Origin: Chitinophagaceae bacterium
Lineage (GTDB): Bacteria; Bacteroidota; Bacteroidia; Chitinophagales; Chitinophagaceae
Length of the DNA stretch: 29,416 bases
Assembly: GCA_016710165.1 (NCBI GenBank)
Contig: JADJLJ010000007.1
Location: 1 to 29,416 of the forward strand
Direction of reading: 5' to 3'
Shown: piece by piece, positions 14,852 to 22,969 of the stretch
How the letters are laid out: each line of letters starts with the position of its first letter
Position numbering within the stretch: the first letter of the stretch is position 1
Made by a program: the position numbers and the translations under genes
Notes under the pieces: model-generated
The model's input: the letters and a program-made list of their open reading frames with translations, nothing else
The model's database searches: none
Told to the model about the DNA's origin: nothing

Positions 14852-15474
14852 GCGAACCGCTAAAAATAGTCATAACCGCAAACGGCGAAGGCTCCCGGAT
14901 GAAGGCGCTCAGCCCAAAGCCGAAACACCTGCTTTATTACGGCGGCAAGCGCATTATTGACTGCATTGTGGAAGCGCTGCAGCCGTTTGGCAGGGTGTAC
15001 GTTTTTGGCCGGGATAGGGAAGTATTACCGGAAGGCGTTTGGATGGGTTGCACGGAAACAGCCAACCGTAAGGCGCAACTTGAATTACTCAGGAATTGGG
15101 AAAACGTGCTTATTGTTGACTGTGACGTAATACCCGTATTTGAGGGCGACACGACACCGGAACCCGGAGAGAAGTATTATCCGTTGTTAAAAACTCTTGA
15201 GCAAGACGCTATTTGGTGCTTTGAATCAGATAACCCCAAATACGGCGGCCTCGAAATGTCGGAAACAGGAACTTTATCAGCCGCCAAAGAGCGGGGCCAA
15301 GGCCACAAATACCGCGCATCAGGCCTCTACTTACTGAAACACGTTGGTGCGACCGTTGACCGGATGACCGACCCCAACAGCATTGCCGCCGCAATGATCG
15401 GCGCAAGAATGGTTTATGAAAACACATTTATCCGGGTTGGCGACCCGGAGGATTATTTAAACGCTTTAAAGTGA
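14848..15474 (+). CDS. Nucleotidyltransferase (GT-A fold, LicC/RmlA-like)
   Basis: ATG 14848 overlaps the methyltransferase stop and is preferred over the in-frame ATG at 14833. The 208-residue protein has the nucleotide-binding signature of sugar-phosphate or phosphocholine nucleotidyltransferases: ITANGEGSRM (residues 9-18, canonical form AAGxGTRM), then SPKPKHLLYYGGKRIIDCIV, and the metal-binding VDCD (90-93). It would couple a phosphorylated small molecule to a nucleotide, making an activated donor. The next gene encodes a kinase-like domain, as in phosphocholine LicA-LicC pairs, so the substrate could be choline-like or a sugar. The Asn replacing the second Ala of the motif is unusual. 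Confidence 0.7.
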   Translation: MSEPLKIVITANGEGSRMKALSPKPKHLLYYGGKRIIDCIVEALQPFGRVYVFGRDREVLPEGVWMGCTETANRKAQLELLRNWENVLIVDCDVIPVFEGDTTPEPGEKYYPLLKTLEQDAIWCFESDNPKYGGLEMSETGTLSAAKERGQGHKYRASGLYLLKHVGATVDRMTDPNSIAAAMIGARMVYENTFIRVGDPEDYLNALK

Positions 15475-16445
15475 TTGTAGCCGTAGACTTCGACAACACC
15501 CTTGCAATGGGCAGCGCCCAGCATATTTCCATACTGGCACCTAACCGGCCATTAATTGCCCGTTTGCAGGAACTTCGCCGGACGGTTAACCCGACGATCA
15601 AAATAGTAACAGCCAGGGGTAGTAAGGACGGGTTGACGACACCGGAAAAGGAGCACAGGTATTTGCGCGTGATAGCGGATTGGCTCAAAAAGTACGACGT
15701 ACCGTTTGACGAAATATCTTTCCAAAAGGAATACGCCAACCTCTACATCGACGACCAGACAATAACCCCGCACAGCGCCTTTGAAGGACTTACCAGTACC
15801 TTCACCGGCAACCGGGTAATACTGACCGAAACAACGGCGATTAAATACGCGCCGTCTGCCCTGTTTGAGTTTGAATGGTACAAGCGGGCCAGGTTGTTAG
15901 GTTTCACCGTGCCGGATGTTCTTTTTGCAAATGATGAGTGCATTATTACCCAAAGGATACACGGCTACCGCAAGCCAATTTCAGACGACTTTATCGGACT
16001 TTTGGATAATTTCAAAAAATGCGACCTTTCGAGAAACGACGATTACCGCACCTATTTGGGTAACCTAAAAGGGTATGAAGGGACGCCGGGCATATCACCG
16101 GATGCAATCGCCGTAACAAAGGCGCTTATTTACAAAGGGCATTTGTCCACGTTTTTTCATGGCGACCTAAGCACGACAAACGTGCTATGTCGGGGCGAAC
16201 GTGAAAATGATCCGGTTTGGTTAATTGACCCGAACTGCAAACACATTTTTGGTTCGTACCTGACCGACGCCGGGAAGGCGGTTTTTTCCTTAATCGCCTA
16301 CGAGGCGCAATTCCCGGAGGCGCAAAAGATCGTAGACCGTTTTGGTACGGACGTTTGGTTTTTCGCCGTAGCGGAGGGGTTGCGGGTATGCAAGTATCAG
16401 CCGAAGTATATCAGTATTGTTAACAATATAGCCGACTTAATCTGA
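15471..16445 (+). CDS. HAD phosphatase fused to aminoglycoside/choline-kinase-like domain
   Basis: GTG at 15471 overlaps the preceding stop (GTGA) and is the likely start; the product is 324 residues. N-terminal domain (about 1-100): a HAD phosphatase with VDFDNT (Asp6, Asp8), KIVTARG (Thr47), and the closing QKEYANLYIDD (Lys86, Asp94, Asp95), as in capsule-type HAD enzymes. C-terminal domain (about 105-324): a protein-kinase-like small-molecule kinase with FFHGDLSTTNVL (His230, Asp232, Asn237) and WLIDPN (Asp253), and a possible ATP lysine in AIKYA (Lys125). The fusion could phosphorylate and dephosphorylate intermediates feeding the adjacent nucleotidyltransferase. It ends the decoration island. 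Confidence 0.75.
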   Translation: MIVAVDFDNTLAMGSAQHISILAPNRPLIARLQELRRTVNPTIKIVTARGSKDGLTTPEKEHRYLRVIADWLKKYDVPFDEISFQKEYANLYIDDQTITPHSAFEGLTSTFTGNRVILTETTAIKYAPSALFEFEWYKRARLLGFTVPDVLFANDECIITQRIHGYRKPISDDFIGLLDNFKKCDLSRNDDYRTYLGNLKGYEGTPGISPDAIAVTKALIYKGHLSTFFHGDLSTTNVLCRGERENDPVWLIDPNCKHIFGSYLTDAGKAVFSLIAYEAQFPEAQKIVDRFGTDVWFFAVAEGLRVCKYQPKYISIVNNIADLI

Positions 16446-16975
16446 CAAGTAAAAATAAACTTGTTGTTGTAGGTATGGAGGCCAGTATCGCAGCAATTTT
16501 ACGCGTGAAGTGTATTTATTAAAATGTTGGCCGCCTAAGAAAACCCTATCTAAAAGTTGGATTTTGCAAATGCAGAAAGGAGTTCTCAACCCCTTCCTGT
16601 TTTTTATTATGTGCTCTTTTGATACAGAATTTTATCGAGCGTGTGAACAGTATGTTCATGAAAAATGGAGCAATAATAGCAAGCCTATGTATGGCGGGAA
16701 TGGTGGGACAAAAAGGGCAATTTAGTGGTAAGTTGTCAGATTCAGATATTTCAACAGATTTTATAAATATGGCAATGGATTGTGAAAAAATTATAGGCAA
16801 TAAATGTAAACTCAAAAGCCCTAATTTGACACCATCCGTAGATAATATTTCTTATCACGACCTCTTTTGTATTTTGGAGATTGGAATACTGGTACAATAA
16901 CGGCTCACCTTCAGGGTTCGCGAGCGCTTTTTATGGAAAATTCAGCACCAAAATGCTTAATTAAAATTTAATAAG
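16446..16975 (+). other. AT-rich stretch with remnant coding traces
   Basis: Base composition shifts to AT-rich compared with flanking genes, suggesting later acquisition. A short open piece around 16449-16518 reads KNKLVVVGMEASIAAIL and then stops, which looks like the first part of a lost gene. A possible small gene follows at 16609-16900. Confidence 0.4.
16609..16900 (+). CDS. Uncertain small gene, possibly frameshifted
   Basis: Two overlapping frames look partly protein-like. One, from ATG 16609, reads MCSFDTEFYRACEQYVHEKW to GGNGGTKR and stops at about 16725. The other, open from TTG 16619 or ATG 16652, continues GQFSGKLSDSDISTDFINMA to the stop at 16900. A one-base change in the AAAAAGGG run near 16708-16716 would join the hydrophilic parts into a single protein of about 96 residues. 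Codon use is AT-rich, unlike the neighbours. No family is recognised, and it could be a remnant. Confidence 0.35.
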
Positions 16976-17209
16976 ATGCTTTTACCCGACGAATATTTCC
17001 AAGTTTACGGCGAAAAGTTAGCCGAAACAGGCGAGCCAAAACGCGCCTGGGATGAAACGGAAAAGGAGTTTAACCGCCGATTTTCCGCAACGGCGTCCAA
17101 TGTCGTTTTTCGTCGGTTCAACAGTTACCGATCTTTTCAGGCATCTTTCCGGCAGTACAAAAAGGGCGGGTTGCCGGGACATATTGAAGTGGTAATTTTG
17201 TTGGTTTGA
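16976..17209 (+). CDS. Hypothetical small protein, 77 aa
   Basis: The ATG at 16976 follows an AT-rich leader. The N-terminal 40 residues are acidic and helical (PDEYFQVYGEKLAETG), followed by FNRRF and a basic FRRFNSYRSFQASFRQYKKG segment. Small acidic-then-basic phage proteins of this size and pattern exist, but I cannot assign a function. The base composition returns to that of the main genome. Confidence 0.55.
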   Translation: MLLPDEYFQVYGEKLAETGEPKRAWDETEKEFNRRFSATASNVVFRRFNSYRSFQASFRQYKKGGLPGHIEVVILLV

Positions 17210-17223
17210 AAAATAAAACAGTG

Positions 17224-17254
17224 TCGCAAGTTCGAATCTTGCTACTTGCTGAAA
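17224..17254 (+). ncRNA. Isolated tRNA 3'-half-like sequence
   Basis: GCAAG-TTCGAAT-CTTGC is a perfect T-arm, followed by TACTTGC in the place of a 3' acceptor strand. I find no matching 5' acceptor or D-arm upstream, where a gene ends at 17209. It is a tRNA fragment, a remnant of recombination or part of a larger structured RNA. Confidence 0.35.
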
Positions 17255-17299
17255 CATAGGAACCGGCAGTAAAGCGTGAGGTCTGGTTGGCTAACTGTT

Positions 17300-17340
17300 A
17301 AAAAAATGCCGCGCTATCGTTTCCAATAGCGCGGCATTTG
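17300..17340 (-). terminator. Strong intrinsic terminator for the minus-strand RNA
   Basis: A perfect 14-bp stem (17304-17317 with 17326-17339) with an 8-base loop. Read on the - strand it is followed by seven T, so it acts best as a terminator for the leftward tRNA-like RNA, whose 3' end is one or two bases away. On the + strand it has only a weak T-run. Confidence 0.7.
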
Positions 17341-17459
17341 AGTGTGGCAAGGAATCAAACCTTGCACCGTCGGCGTGATTGGATACCGCTCTCATACATC
17401 CCGCTGGACTTCGTTACGGTTGCGACCCGTTGTAAACCTATACTCATTCGGAACACACT
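17341..17459 (-). tRNA. Minus-strand tRNA-like RNA, about 119 nt
   Basis: On the - strand, AGTGTG (17459-17454) pairs with CACACT (17346-17341), and a T-arm (CAAGG, loop TTTGATT, CCTTG) precedes the 3' acceptor strand. A hairpin ACGG-gtcgcaa-CCGT has a 7-base loop with T at position 33 and purines after it, like an anticodon loop; a 50-base region of unclear pairing separates it from the T-arm. It is much longer than a class I tRNA. It has a promoter-like sequence just upstream (17466-17493) and a strong terminator directly downstream, so it looks like an independent transcription unit against the direction of all genes here. No CCA end is encoded. Confidence 0.5.
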
Positions 17460-17465
17460 CGGAGG

Positions 17466-17493
17466 CAAAGATACAAATTTTTGGAAACTCAAA
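17466..17493 (-). promoter_or_regulatory. Minus-strand promoter for the tRNA-like RNA
   Basis: Read on the - strand: TTTG (17493-17490), 16 bases, then TATCTTTG (17473-17466), matching the TAnnTTTG -7 element. Six bases further is 17459, the first base of the RNA's closing stem, which is the expected start site. The spacer is shorter than the usual 19-21. Confidence 0.45.
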
Positions 17494-17555
17494 TAGCCTT
17501 TTCCCTGCCCTAAAAGCCCCGCTTTGGCCCGATAGTAGCCCACTTTTGCACTAAT

Positions 17556-18920
17556 ATGCGAATAGGAGGCTACGAAATCGGGTTATTTTACGCGCGCAAG
17601 GTCGAACAACCGGCCGCGCAACGCGGGTTAGACCTGACTAACCCCGGCGTGGCCGCATATTTAGGGCTAACAGCCTACTCCCCCGGCGGAACGCAAATAA
17701 GCAATGACATCGTACTGACAATTCCCCCGGCATGGTCGGCTATTCGGTATATTTCCGAAGGTATTGCCAGTTTAGGCCGGGGCGTATTCAGCCGCCAAAG
17801 CGACGGCGATGTTTTCCCCGATCACAATTCCCCTGTTTCGTATTTGGTGGACGGCAGACCGCACCCGCACTACTCCATGTTTGACTTTTTGCAAACATTG
17901 GTCTCTAATGCGTGTATGGGTAATGGCTTCGCCCGTATCCACTTCGACCCGGTTACAGCCCGGCCTACGGCGCTGGAACTGATACCGCAGGAATATGTCG
18001 CGGTACTTTACAGCCCGTCCGGGCAACTATTTTACCATATTTCCGGCGTCCTGGACAACCAAGCCGTAAACGTGTATTTGCCGGAAACGGAGATGATCCA
18101 CATTAAGGGCGTGACGTTCACCGGGTTAATGGGCAAGCGCGTTTCGTTTGTGCATCAAAGTTCGTTTAGCCTTGGCGTCAATTCGGCGAAGTATTCCGAA
18201 ACCTACTTTGAGAAGGGCGCAAGCGTTGGCGGGCTTATCACGTTTCCGAACGTACTAAGCAAAGACCAACGCGACATCCTGAAAACCAAACTTACCGAAC
18301 AACACCTGGGCGGCAAAAATGCCGGTTCGATCATGGTGTTAGATGCGGGCGCGGATTTTAAGCCGATGCAGGCGGGGCCGGAAAACTCCAAAGTAATTGA
18401 CTTCGCTAACCTTTCCACCGTTGAAGTATCGCAGATTTTCAAAGTCCCTTTGCACCTGCTTTCGCAGTTAGACCGCTCTACATTCTCAAACATGGAGCAA
18501 CAAAATCAGGATTTTGTAGTGCATTGCCTTCGGCCCTGGGCTAAGAAAATCGAGGAAGAATTTAACAGCAAACTTTTTACCACTTCCGAAAACCGGACAC
18601 GGCGCAAATTCTTTGCGTTCGACCTGGACGCTATGATGATGGGCGATATGCAAGCGCAGGCGGCTTTCTTTAGCAGTGCGATTCAAAACGGATGGATGAC
18701 ACCAAATGAGATTAGGGCTAAAAAGAATATGAACAAAATAGGTGGAGGGGAGACCCTTTTCATTCAGCAAAATATGTCGCCGATGGAATTACTCGGCGAA
18801 ATCTTACAAGGCAAAAACAATGGGCAAGAAACACAAACGCCGGGCATCGAGGCCGATGTACCGGACGCGCAAGGCATCGACAGCGCCGCCGCAAACGAAC
18901 AGCCAGCCGCCGCAGCCTGA
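17556..18920 (+). CDS. Portal protein, HK97-type
   Basis: A 454-residue protein of the HK97-like Phage_portal family: the N-terminal wing/clip region (IPPAWSAIRYISEGIASLG), a GNGFARI segment, the stem-like HIKGVTFTGLMG, SETYFEKGASVGGLI, and the C-terminal helical crown region. The dodecameric portal sits at one capsid vertex and is the channel for DNA packaging by the large terminase and the attachment site for the tail. The last 30 residues are Ala/Gln/Pro-rich. It is separated from the terminase by the decoration island. The ATG at 17556 starts MRIGGYEIG. Confidence 0.9.
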   Translation: MRIGGYEIGLFYARKVEQPAAQRGLDLTNPGVAAYLGLTAYSPGGTQISNDIVLTIPPAWSAIRYISEGIASLGRGVFSRQSDGDVFPDHNSPVSYLVDGRPHPHYSMFDFLQTLVSNACMGNGFARIHFDPVTARPTALELIPQEYVAVLYSPSGQLFYHISGVLDNQAVNVYLPETEMIHIKGVTFTGLMGKRVSFVHQSSFSLGVNSAKYSETYFEKGASVGGLITFPNVLSKDQRDILKTKLTEQHLGGKNAGSIMVLDAGADFKPMQAGPENSKVIDFANLSTVEVSQIFKVPLHLLSQLDRSTFSNMEQQNQDFVVHCLRPWAKKIEEEFNSKLFTTSENRTRRKFFAFDLDAMMMGDMQAQAAFFSSAIQNGWMTPNEIRAKKNMNKIGGGETLFIQQNMSPMELLGEILQGKNNGQETQTPGIEADVPDAQGIDSAAANEQPAAAA

Positions 18921-19779
18921 CGGGCAGCGCGGGGAACCGTTCGGGTTGAAGATGCGGGCAGCGTTCAAACCGGGGTCTATCAATGCCGAAGATCGGACGG
19001 TTGAAGTCGTCTTTGGTTCGGATAAACCCGTGCGGATGTACACCTGGGAATACGGCCCGATAAACGAGGAACTTTCCTTTGAAAGCGCCCACGTTCGCAT
19101 GGACAGGCTTAACAGCGGCGCGCCCGTCCTGGATAATCACGATGCCTACGGTTCAGTATTGGATACCGTTGTGGGCGTGGTGGAAAAGGCGTGGAGTGAC
19201 GGGAAGAAAGGCTATGCAAAGTTGCGTTTTGCCAAAACCGACAAGGGCGACAAAATGCTGGAAATGGCCCGCGACGGCATCCTGCAAAACGTATCGGTCG
19301 GGTACGCGGTGCATAAATACATGCGCTCCAAATCGAACGACGAAGGCAAACTCGACAACTACAAAGCCGTTGATTGGGAGCCTCACGAAATTTCAATGGT
19401 AGCCGTTCCGGCTGATGCCGATGCAAAGTTGCGCTCTTTGGCAGGCCCGGAAAACGCCGTAACAATCGAAGATGAAAACGGGAAGATCGAAACCCGCAGC
19501 GCCGAAATGTACGACATGGAAGGGCCAAAAGGACAGATCGAATCCTGCACCGACGCAATCAACGAACTGAACGAAGAAATAAACAACAGTTTGGCAGCAG
19601 CCGAGGCATACCCGGAACAAGCCGACCTATATGCCGCCGTAGTGGCAGCCCACAAAGCCGCCATATCGGCACACCTGGAAGTTATCGCCGCCGTGAATGG
19701 GCAGCGTTCGCCCAATGACATTATCAACCAGCGACGCCTTCAGGCCAAAATCCTAATGGCTCGTTTTCCAAACAAATAA
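18820..19779 (+). CDS. Prohead protease, HK97 S78-like
   Basis: The frame is open from 18742, but ATG 18820 or, more likely by domain alignment, ATG 18952 (MRAAFKPGSINAEDRTVEVV) begins the protein. The core has AHVRMDRLNSGAPVLDNH (His region), ILQNVSVGYAVHKY (Ser in NVSVGY) and PHEISMVAVPADADA, as in HK97-type prohead proteases of family S78. It cleaves the capsid delta domain and scaffold during maturation. The residues before 18952 overlap the portal C-terminus and look low-complexity. After about residue 220 of the long form comes an Ala/Glu-rich helical tail that may act as scaffold. Confidence 0.8.
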   Translation: MGKKHKRRASRPMYRTRKASTAPPQTNSQPPQPDGQRGEPFGLKMRAAFKPGSINAEDRTVEVVFGSDKPVRMYTWEYGPINEELSFESAHVRMDRLNSGAPVLDNHDAYGSVLDTVVGVVEKAWSDGKKGYAKLRFAKTDKGDKMLEMARDGILQNVSVGYAVHKYMRSKSNDEGKLDNYKAVDWEPHEISMVAVPADADAKLRSLAGPENAVTIEDENGKIETRSAEMYDMEGPKGQIESCTDAINELNEEINNSLAAAEAYPEQADLYAAVVAAHKAAISAHLEVIAAVNGQRSPNDIINQRRLQAKILMARFPNK

Positions 19780-19789
19780 CACAAACACT

Positions 19790-21103
19790 ATGCAAACAGC
19801 ACAAATGCTGAAAGCCAAACGCGAAGAACGGGCGGCGGCGCTGGACAAGGTAAAGGCGCTCAGTGCAAAAATTGAAAATCGTACCTGGAAAGAAGATGTA
19901 GACGGCCCGGCACTTGACGCGGCTAAAACCGAACTGGAAAGCCTGGAAACGGAAGTACGCCGTTTGGAAGGCATTATGGACATCGAAGCCCGCAGCGCTT
20001 CATGGACTTCCAGCACCACCACCGAAAACCCGGTAACGGTCAACGTCATTTCCAGTCGTGGCGACAACGTGAATACGGTAAAAAAACAATACCGTTTTGC
20101 CGAAGCCGTGCAAGCCCTTCGCAGCGGGAAAATGGAAGGCTTTGTCAAAGAAATGCACGAAGAAGCCCTACGCGAAGCCGCACATTGCGGTATCCGTGAC
20201 TACGGCGCGGGCATTATGATCCCGGCATTTGTCCAGCAACAGCGCGATATGACCGCCGGAACGACGACCGAAGGCGGCTACACCGTACAAACCGACGTTG
20301 GCGAATTGATCCCGTTCCTTGATCCGCAGGGCGTTCTTTCCCGCTTAGGCGTGGACTTTATGTCCGGCCTTGTGGGGAACATAGACTTCCCGCGCAATGA
20401 CGGCACCGCTACGGCAGTATGGGCAGGTGAACAAACCACCTCGACCGAAACAAGCCCGACGTTTGACCGGGTGCAATTCGCGCCCAACCGTTTGACTGCC
20501 TACACCGAAATTTCGAGCCAGATCATGCGGCAATCGCAAATCATGATCGAAAACATGGTGCGGAATCGTTTGATGCGCGCCCGTGACAACGCCCTTGACG
20601 TTGCAGCCCTGACCGGCGCAGGCGGCACGGCCCCGACGGGTATTACCGGCACTTCCGGCGTGAACGTTATCACGGTCGCCGCTTCGCCCACCTGGGCCAA
20701 GATTGTCGACTTTGAAACGCAAATCGCCGCCGATGATGCCGCTTTTGGCACTAGTCTGGCATACCTGACCACCCCGCAAGTTGCGGGCATCCTGAAAGGC
20801 GCAAAGCGCGACGTTGCCGGTAACGGCTTCATCTGGGAAGGAAACAACACCGGCACGGGTTCGATCAACGGCTACCGCGCATTGACGTCCACCCTGGTCC
20901 CGACCGGGTCGGGCGGTCACTATATGTTCTTTGGTAACTGGAATCAACTGAAAGTTGGCCAATGGGGCGGCACGGAACTGCTGCTTAACCCGTACACCCG
21001 CCTGAAAGATGCTACCATCGAATTGGTGTTGAACACGTGGCACGACATCGCCGTAGCACACGGCCAGGCGTTCAGTTATTCCGCAACCGTACACCCGTCG
21101 TAA
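19790..21103 (+). CDS. Major capsid protein, HK97 fold
   Basis: A 437-residue Phage_capsid-type protein. Residues about 1-70 are a charged coiled-coil delta-domain-like region. The mature shell domain follows: MTAGTTTEGGYTVQTDVGELIPF is the typical start of the N-arm, then WAGEQ, RLTAYTEISSQIM, a long spine-helix segment, and the GGTELLLNPYTRLKDATIEL P-domain end. The protease upstream probably removes the N-terminal part at about residue 135-145 (not determinable exactly). It assembles into the icosahedral shell. Confidence 0.92.
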   Translation: MQTAQMLKAKREERAAALDKVKALSAKIENRTWKEDVDGPALDAAKTELESLETEVRRLEGIMDIEARSASWTSSTTTENPVTVNVISSRGDNVNTVKKQYRFAEAVQALRSGKMEGFVKEMHEEALREAAHCGIRDYGAGIMIPAFVQQQRDMTAGTTTEGGYTVQTDVGELIPFLDPQGVLSRLGVDFMSGLVGNIDFPRNDGTATAVWAGEQTTSTETSPTFDRVQFAPNRLTAYTEISSQIMRQSQIMIENMVRNRLMRARDNALDVAALTGAGGTAPTGITGTSGVNVITVAASPTWAKIVDFETQIAADDAAFGTSLAYLTTPQVAGILKGAKRDVAGNGFIWEGNNTGTGSINGYRALTSTLVPTGSGGHYMFFGNWNQLKVGQWGGTELLLNPYTRLKDATIELVLNTWHDIAVAHGQAFSYSATVHPS

Positions 21104-21106
21104 GCA

Positions 21107-21682
21107 ATGACCTGGGAAGTAACGACACAGCCGACCGCCGAACCGCTCACCGTTGACGAGGTGAAAACGTTTCTCAACCTGACCTCGAATGAGGATAACG
21201 GGATGTTAGAAACGTTTATCCAAGCCGCGCGGGAATGGGCAGAGAAAACGACGGGCCGCGTCTTACTTACGCAGACGATAAAGCAATATTGGGATGAGTG
21301 GCCGTCGGGGCCGTGGTGCCTGGGCATTAGTCCGGCTTCGGCGGTCACTTCCATCTCATACAAGGACGAAAACGGCGCAACGCAAACGTGGAGCGCCGCA
21401 AACTACACCGCCGACACCGTAAGCATACCGCCGCGCATATTCCCAACAGAGGGCGTAGACTATCCGACGCTGGGCCAATACCCAAACCCGATATGGGTTA
21501 CCTATGTAGCCGGGTACGCCACGACGGCGGCGGTTCCGGCAGATGCAAAAGCGGCGATGCTGCAAAAGATCGCTTTCCTATACGAAAACCGGGAGGACAT
21601 ACCCGTGCAAGGCGTAGGAAGCGGCTACCGGGTACGGAGCGCCGACGCATTGATTTTTCATAACCGCGTCAATCTGATATAA
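21107..21682 (+). CDS. Head-tail connector (gp6/gp8-like)
   Basis: A 191-residue protein of the phage head-tail connector type: TWEVTTQPTAEPLTVDEVKTF is the usual start, followed by a helical bundle (MLETFIQAAREWAEKTTG), QTIKQYWDEWP, and a C-terminal helix before VGSGYRVRSADALIF. It binds below the portal. It starts 4 bases after the capsid stop and overlaps the next gene by one base. Confidence 0.8.
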   Translation: MTWEVTTQPTAEPLTVDEVKTFLNLTSNEDNGMLETFIQAAREWAEKTTGRVLLTQTIKQYWDEWPSGPWCLGISPASAVTSISYKDENGATQTWSAANYTADTVSIPPRIFPTEGVDYPTLGQYPNPIWVTYVAGYATTAAVPADAKAAMLQKIAFLYENREDIPVQGVGSGYRVRSADALIFHNRVNLI

Positions 21683-22035
21683 TGCCTACCGGGAACATTA
21701 ACAAACTGCTTATGCCTGACATTGCGGCGATGGATACAACCATTTACCTGCAATCATTCACGACAGCAGCAGACAGTTACGGCGGATTGACAAAGACCTG
21801 GGCGACATACGCAACCGAAAAGGCAAAACTGGAATGGAGCGCCACCGGGAGCGGGGAAGATTATGAGGATCACGTGAATCTGTCTGTTTCGCGTATCGCT
21901 TTTACAATTCGCTGGAAGTCCACCCCGACGGTGAAACACCGGGTTTTGTACGCCGATGAGGCGTATGATATACGGAAGATCGAAGAAATCGGCAGGCGCA
22001 AATTTTTGAAAATCACGGCAGAAAGGAAGTTGTAA
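21682..22035 (+). CDS. Head closure / head-tail joining protein
   Basis: A 117-residue protein resembling SPP1 gp16/HK97-type joining proteins (Phage_H_T_join): DTTIYLQSFTTAADSYGGLTKTWATY, the beta-barrel core with SVSRIAFTIRW, and the closing DEAYDIRKIEEIGRRKFLKIT. It seals the connector after DNA packaging and docks the tail. Position is canonical. Confidence 0.8.
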   Translation: MPTGNINKLLMPDIAAMDTTIYLQSFTTAADSYGGLTKTWATYATEKAKLEWSATGSGEDYEDHVNLSVSRIAFTIRWKSTPTVKHRVLYADEAYDIRKIEEIGRRKFLKITAERKL

Positions 22036-22598
22036 TGGATAGCACACAAAACGATATTAACCGACTTGTCCGGGCGCTATACAAGGTAAGCGAAGGGGCA
22101 AAAAAGGAAACCCGTGCTATTTTGGCGGAAGCGGCTATGCCGGTCATTCAAATGGCCCGCGCATCTGCACCCGTTTCAAAAGCGGTCCACTATCGGTATA
22201 AGTATTCCAAGAAAGTGAAAGGATCACGCAGGCCGAAAGGGCAGGGCGAAATAGTCGCTACCTACCGCCCCGGAAACCTTCGGGATTCGATTAAAGGTAT
22301 CTTTTTCCGTCGCGCTGCAAACTCCGTTTTTGTAGGCCCTGTATTGGCTCGAAAACCTACCGGCGTCTTTGGCCCTGAATACTCATTTATTTACGATGAC
22401 GGCGGCTTTAAATCGCGCACAGACGGGTACTACGCCCGCTTTGTAGAGTTTGGCGTACCGGAATTAGGAATAAGCCCGCAGCCGTTTATGCGGCCCGCCG
22501 TAACGGCACTACCGAGGGCGGGAGCGATAGCGGTTAAGAAGTTGACACAGACGGTTAATCGGTACTGGGAGAAGTACGCAGCCGCAAAGGGAAGATGA
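22035..22598 (+). CDS. HK97 gp10-like head-tail/tail completion protein
   Basis: A 187-residue protein with the gp10 pattern: AILAEAAMPVIQMARASAPV, a basic loop, GNLRDSIKGIFF, YYARFVEFGVPELG and SPQPFMRPAVTALPRAG. Members of this family help join head and tail or finish the tail. It overlaps the previous gene by one base and the next by ATGA. Confidence 0.75.
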   Translation: MDSTQNDINRLVRALYKVSEGAKKETRAILAEAAMPVIQMARASAPVSKAVHYRYKYSKKVKGSRRPKGQGEIVATYRPGNLRDSIKGIFFRRAANSVFVGPVLARKPTGVFGPEYSFIYDDGGFKSRTDGYYARFVEFGVPELGISPQPFMRPAVTALPRAGAIAVKKLTQTVNRYWEKYAAAKGR

Positions 22599-22969
22599 AC
22601 GTAACCGGCCCAATCAAAACGCTTATAGGCGCAAACGTAACCGCAAACGGACTATTCGCCGGGCGCGTGTATCCGGGCGTATTGGAGCAAGAAACGGCGT
22701 ATCCGGCGGCGGCAATGAACGTAGTTAATACAAACCCAAATAACAGCAAAACCACAGCCTCAACGCTGGATAAGGTTGCGCTACAAATTGACATTTACGG
22801 CACCACATACGCCACGACGGCAGCAGCCGCAGCGGCGATACGCGGGGCAATAGATTATACAAGTTCCGGCAACCTGACGCACATCGAATGTGAAGGCCAA
22901 CAGGATATGTTTTCCGAAAAGCCGGAGTTATTCCGAATAATGCAAACTTATTCAATCGGTTACAAATGA
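22595..22969 (+). CDS. Tail terminator (DUF3168-like)
   Basis: A 124-residue protein of the tail completion type: VYPGVLEQETAYPAAAMNVV, then LDKVALQIDIYGTTYATT, a helix, and the strand LFRIMQTYSIGYK, which fits the DUF3168 fold (NTF2-like/alpha-beta). It forms a ring that ends the tail tube. It overlaps both neighbours by ATGA. Confidence 0.7.
   Translation: MNVTGPIKTLIGANVTANGLFAGRVYPGVLEQETAYPAAAMNVVNTNPNNSKTTASTLDKVALQIDIYGTTYATTAAAAAAIRGAIDYTSSGNLTHIECEGQQDMFSEKPELFRIMQTYSIGYK

Noticed and set aside
20345..21094. 249-residue minus-strand frame over the capsid gene
   Set aside because: It is fully antisense to the major capsid protein and arises from its codon bias.
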